From Geobacter sp. (GTDB lineage: Bacteria; Desulfobacterota; Desulfuromonadia; Geobacterales; Geobacteraceae), in assembly GCA_003490025.1 (NCBI GenBank), contig DNJC01000115.1:6424-70423 (forward strand): 64,000 nt of DNA, given 5' to 3'. Made by a program: the position numbers and the translations under genes. Under the pieces are notes generated by a model. That model had not been told where the DNA came from. It was given only the letters and a program-made list of their open reading frames with translations, and did no database searches. Of the stretch, positions 63,126 through 64,000 are shown in pieces (the stretch's first letter is position 1; each line of letters begins with the position of its first letter).

Positions 63126-64000
63126 ATGAACAAGAAGACGAACGCGCTCGACTACCACGCGAGCGGCAGAAAAGGGAAGATCGAAGTCATCGCCACCAAG
63201 CCGTGCCAGACGGCCGCAGACCTGTCGCTCGCCTACTCCCCGGGAGTAGCCGAGCCGTGCCTGGCGATCCAGCAGAACCCCGAAGACGCCTACAAGTACA
63301 CCGCCAAGGGGAACCTGGTCGCCGTCGTCTCCAACGGCACCGCCGTCCTCGGCCTGGGGAACCTGGGGGCCTTGGCCGGCAAGCCGGTCATGGAGGGGAA
63401 AGGGGTCCTCTTCAAGCGCTTCGCCGACATCGACGTCTTCGACATAGAACTAGACACGGAGAACCCGGACGAGATCATCAAGGCGTGCCAGCTCCTGGAG
63501 CCGACCTTCGGCGGCATCAACCTGGAGGACATCAAGGCCCCGGAGTGCTTCTACATCGAGGAAACACTCAAGAAGACCATGAACATCCCGGTGTTCCACG
63601 ACGACCAGCACGGAACGGCCATCATCTGCTCCGCCGCCCTGCTGAACGCCCTGATGCTGGTGGAGAAGAAGATCGAGGAGATCCGCATCGTCATCAACGG
63701 CGCCGGCGCGGCTGCCAACTCCTGCACCAAGCTGGCGATCGGCCTCGGGGTGAAGCCCGAAAACGTGATCATGTGCGACACCAAGGGGGTCATTTACCAG
63801 GGGCGCGTCGAGGGGATGAACCCTTACAAGGCGCTCTTCGCCGCCGACACCCACCTGCGCACCCTGGAGGAGGCGGCAGTCGGGGCCGATGTCCTGTTCG
63901 GGCTCTCCGTGAAGGGGGCCTTCACCGCCGAGATGATCCGCTCCATGGCCCCCAACCCGATCATCTTCGCCATGGCCAACCCGGACCCGGAGATCACCCC
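63126..64000 (+). CDS. NAD(P)-dependent malic enzyme, partial (runs off the window)
   Basis: The first 291 codons are present; the gene is cut by the window end. It matches bacterial malic enzymes: LSLAYSPGVAEPCL, the divalent-metal and malate site in FDIELD...NLEDIKAPECF, VFHDDQHGTAI, and the Rossmann motif INGAGAAANSC. It oxidatively decarboxylates malate to pyruvate, giving NAD(P)H. Together with sucCD it would take C4 acids from the TRAP system to pyruvate for biosynthesis. Whether it carries the C-terminal phosphotransacetylase-like domain of MaeB cannot be seen. Confidence 0.93.
   Translation, partial: MNKKTNALDYHASGRKGKIEVIATKPCQTAADLSLAYSPGVAEPCLAIQQNPEDAYKYTAKGNLVAVVSNGTAVLGLGNLGALAGKPVMEGKGVLFKRFADIDVFDIELDTENPDEIIKACQLLEPTFGGINLEDIKAPECFYIEETLKKTMNIPVFHDDQHGTAIICSAALLNALMLVEKKIEEIRIVINGAGAAANSCTKLAIGLGVKPENVIMCDTKGVIYQGRVEGMNPYKALFAADTHLRTLEEAAVGADVLFGLSVKGAFTAEMIRSMAPNPIIFAMANPDPEIT

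Overview
The window is high-GC bacterial DNA that looks like a Geobacter-type (Geobacterales, Desulfobacterota) chromosome. The grounds are a triheme c-type cytochrome, an NrfJ-like lipoprotein, several sigma-54 promoters, large families of secreted repeat proteins and dispersed palindromic repeats. This assignment is an inference from gene content; no 16S rRNA is present. There is no prophage, CRISPR array or rRNA operon. Two tRNA genes are present, Arg-TCG and initiator Met.

Region 1 (12-14623) is an envelope glycan locus of integral-membrane glycosyltransferase-like proteins. It holds a flippase-like protein, GT39-like proteins, two paralogous TMTC-like proteins with TPR tails, a heptosyltransferase-like GT9, a methyltransferase and a GT2. 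It is laid out as two convergent blocks whose 3' ends overlap by 35 bp. Region 2 (14995-23244) holds a cytochrome c assembly protein and a duplicated module: two HsmA-like membrane proteins, each next to one of two paralogous B12-binding radical SAM enzymes. Between them lie a rhodanese and an OmpR-type two-component system; a GT2 closes the region.

Region 3 (23446-33649) is a cell-surface display locus: an NHL-propeller lipoprotein, an Ig-repeat lipoprotein, a small Pro-rich exported protein, and three proteins with cohesin- and dockerin-like modules. Region 4 (34161-49730) is mixed. It contains envelope proteins (NrfJ-like, triheme cytochrome, OmpA, Spy/CpxP-like), a TumE-type toxin-antitoxin pair, a three-domain peptidoglycan hydrolase, a sigma-54-driven OFA-family transporter, an orphan TadG-like protein, a periplasmic beta-carbonic anhydrase and several very small genes.

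Region 5 (50040-64000) starts with a REP-associated transposase element downstream of the initiator tRNA. It continues with a histidine kinase carrying a solute-binding sensor and a sigma-54 activator, then an operon for a PrpF-family isomerase, a TRAP transporter and a porin. Succinyl-CoA synthetase (sucCD), a small RHH protein and a malic enzyme, cut by the window end, follow. The kinase/activator operon and the PrpF-TRAP operon each have a sigma-54 promoter. Each is preceded by two copies of an ATGAC-N4-GTCAT operator with identical 68-bp centre-to-centre spacing. This supports a self-regulated carboxylate uptake and catabolism system.
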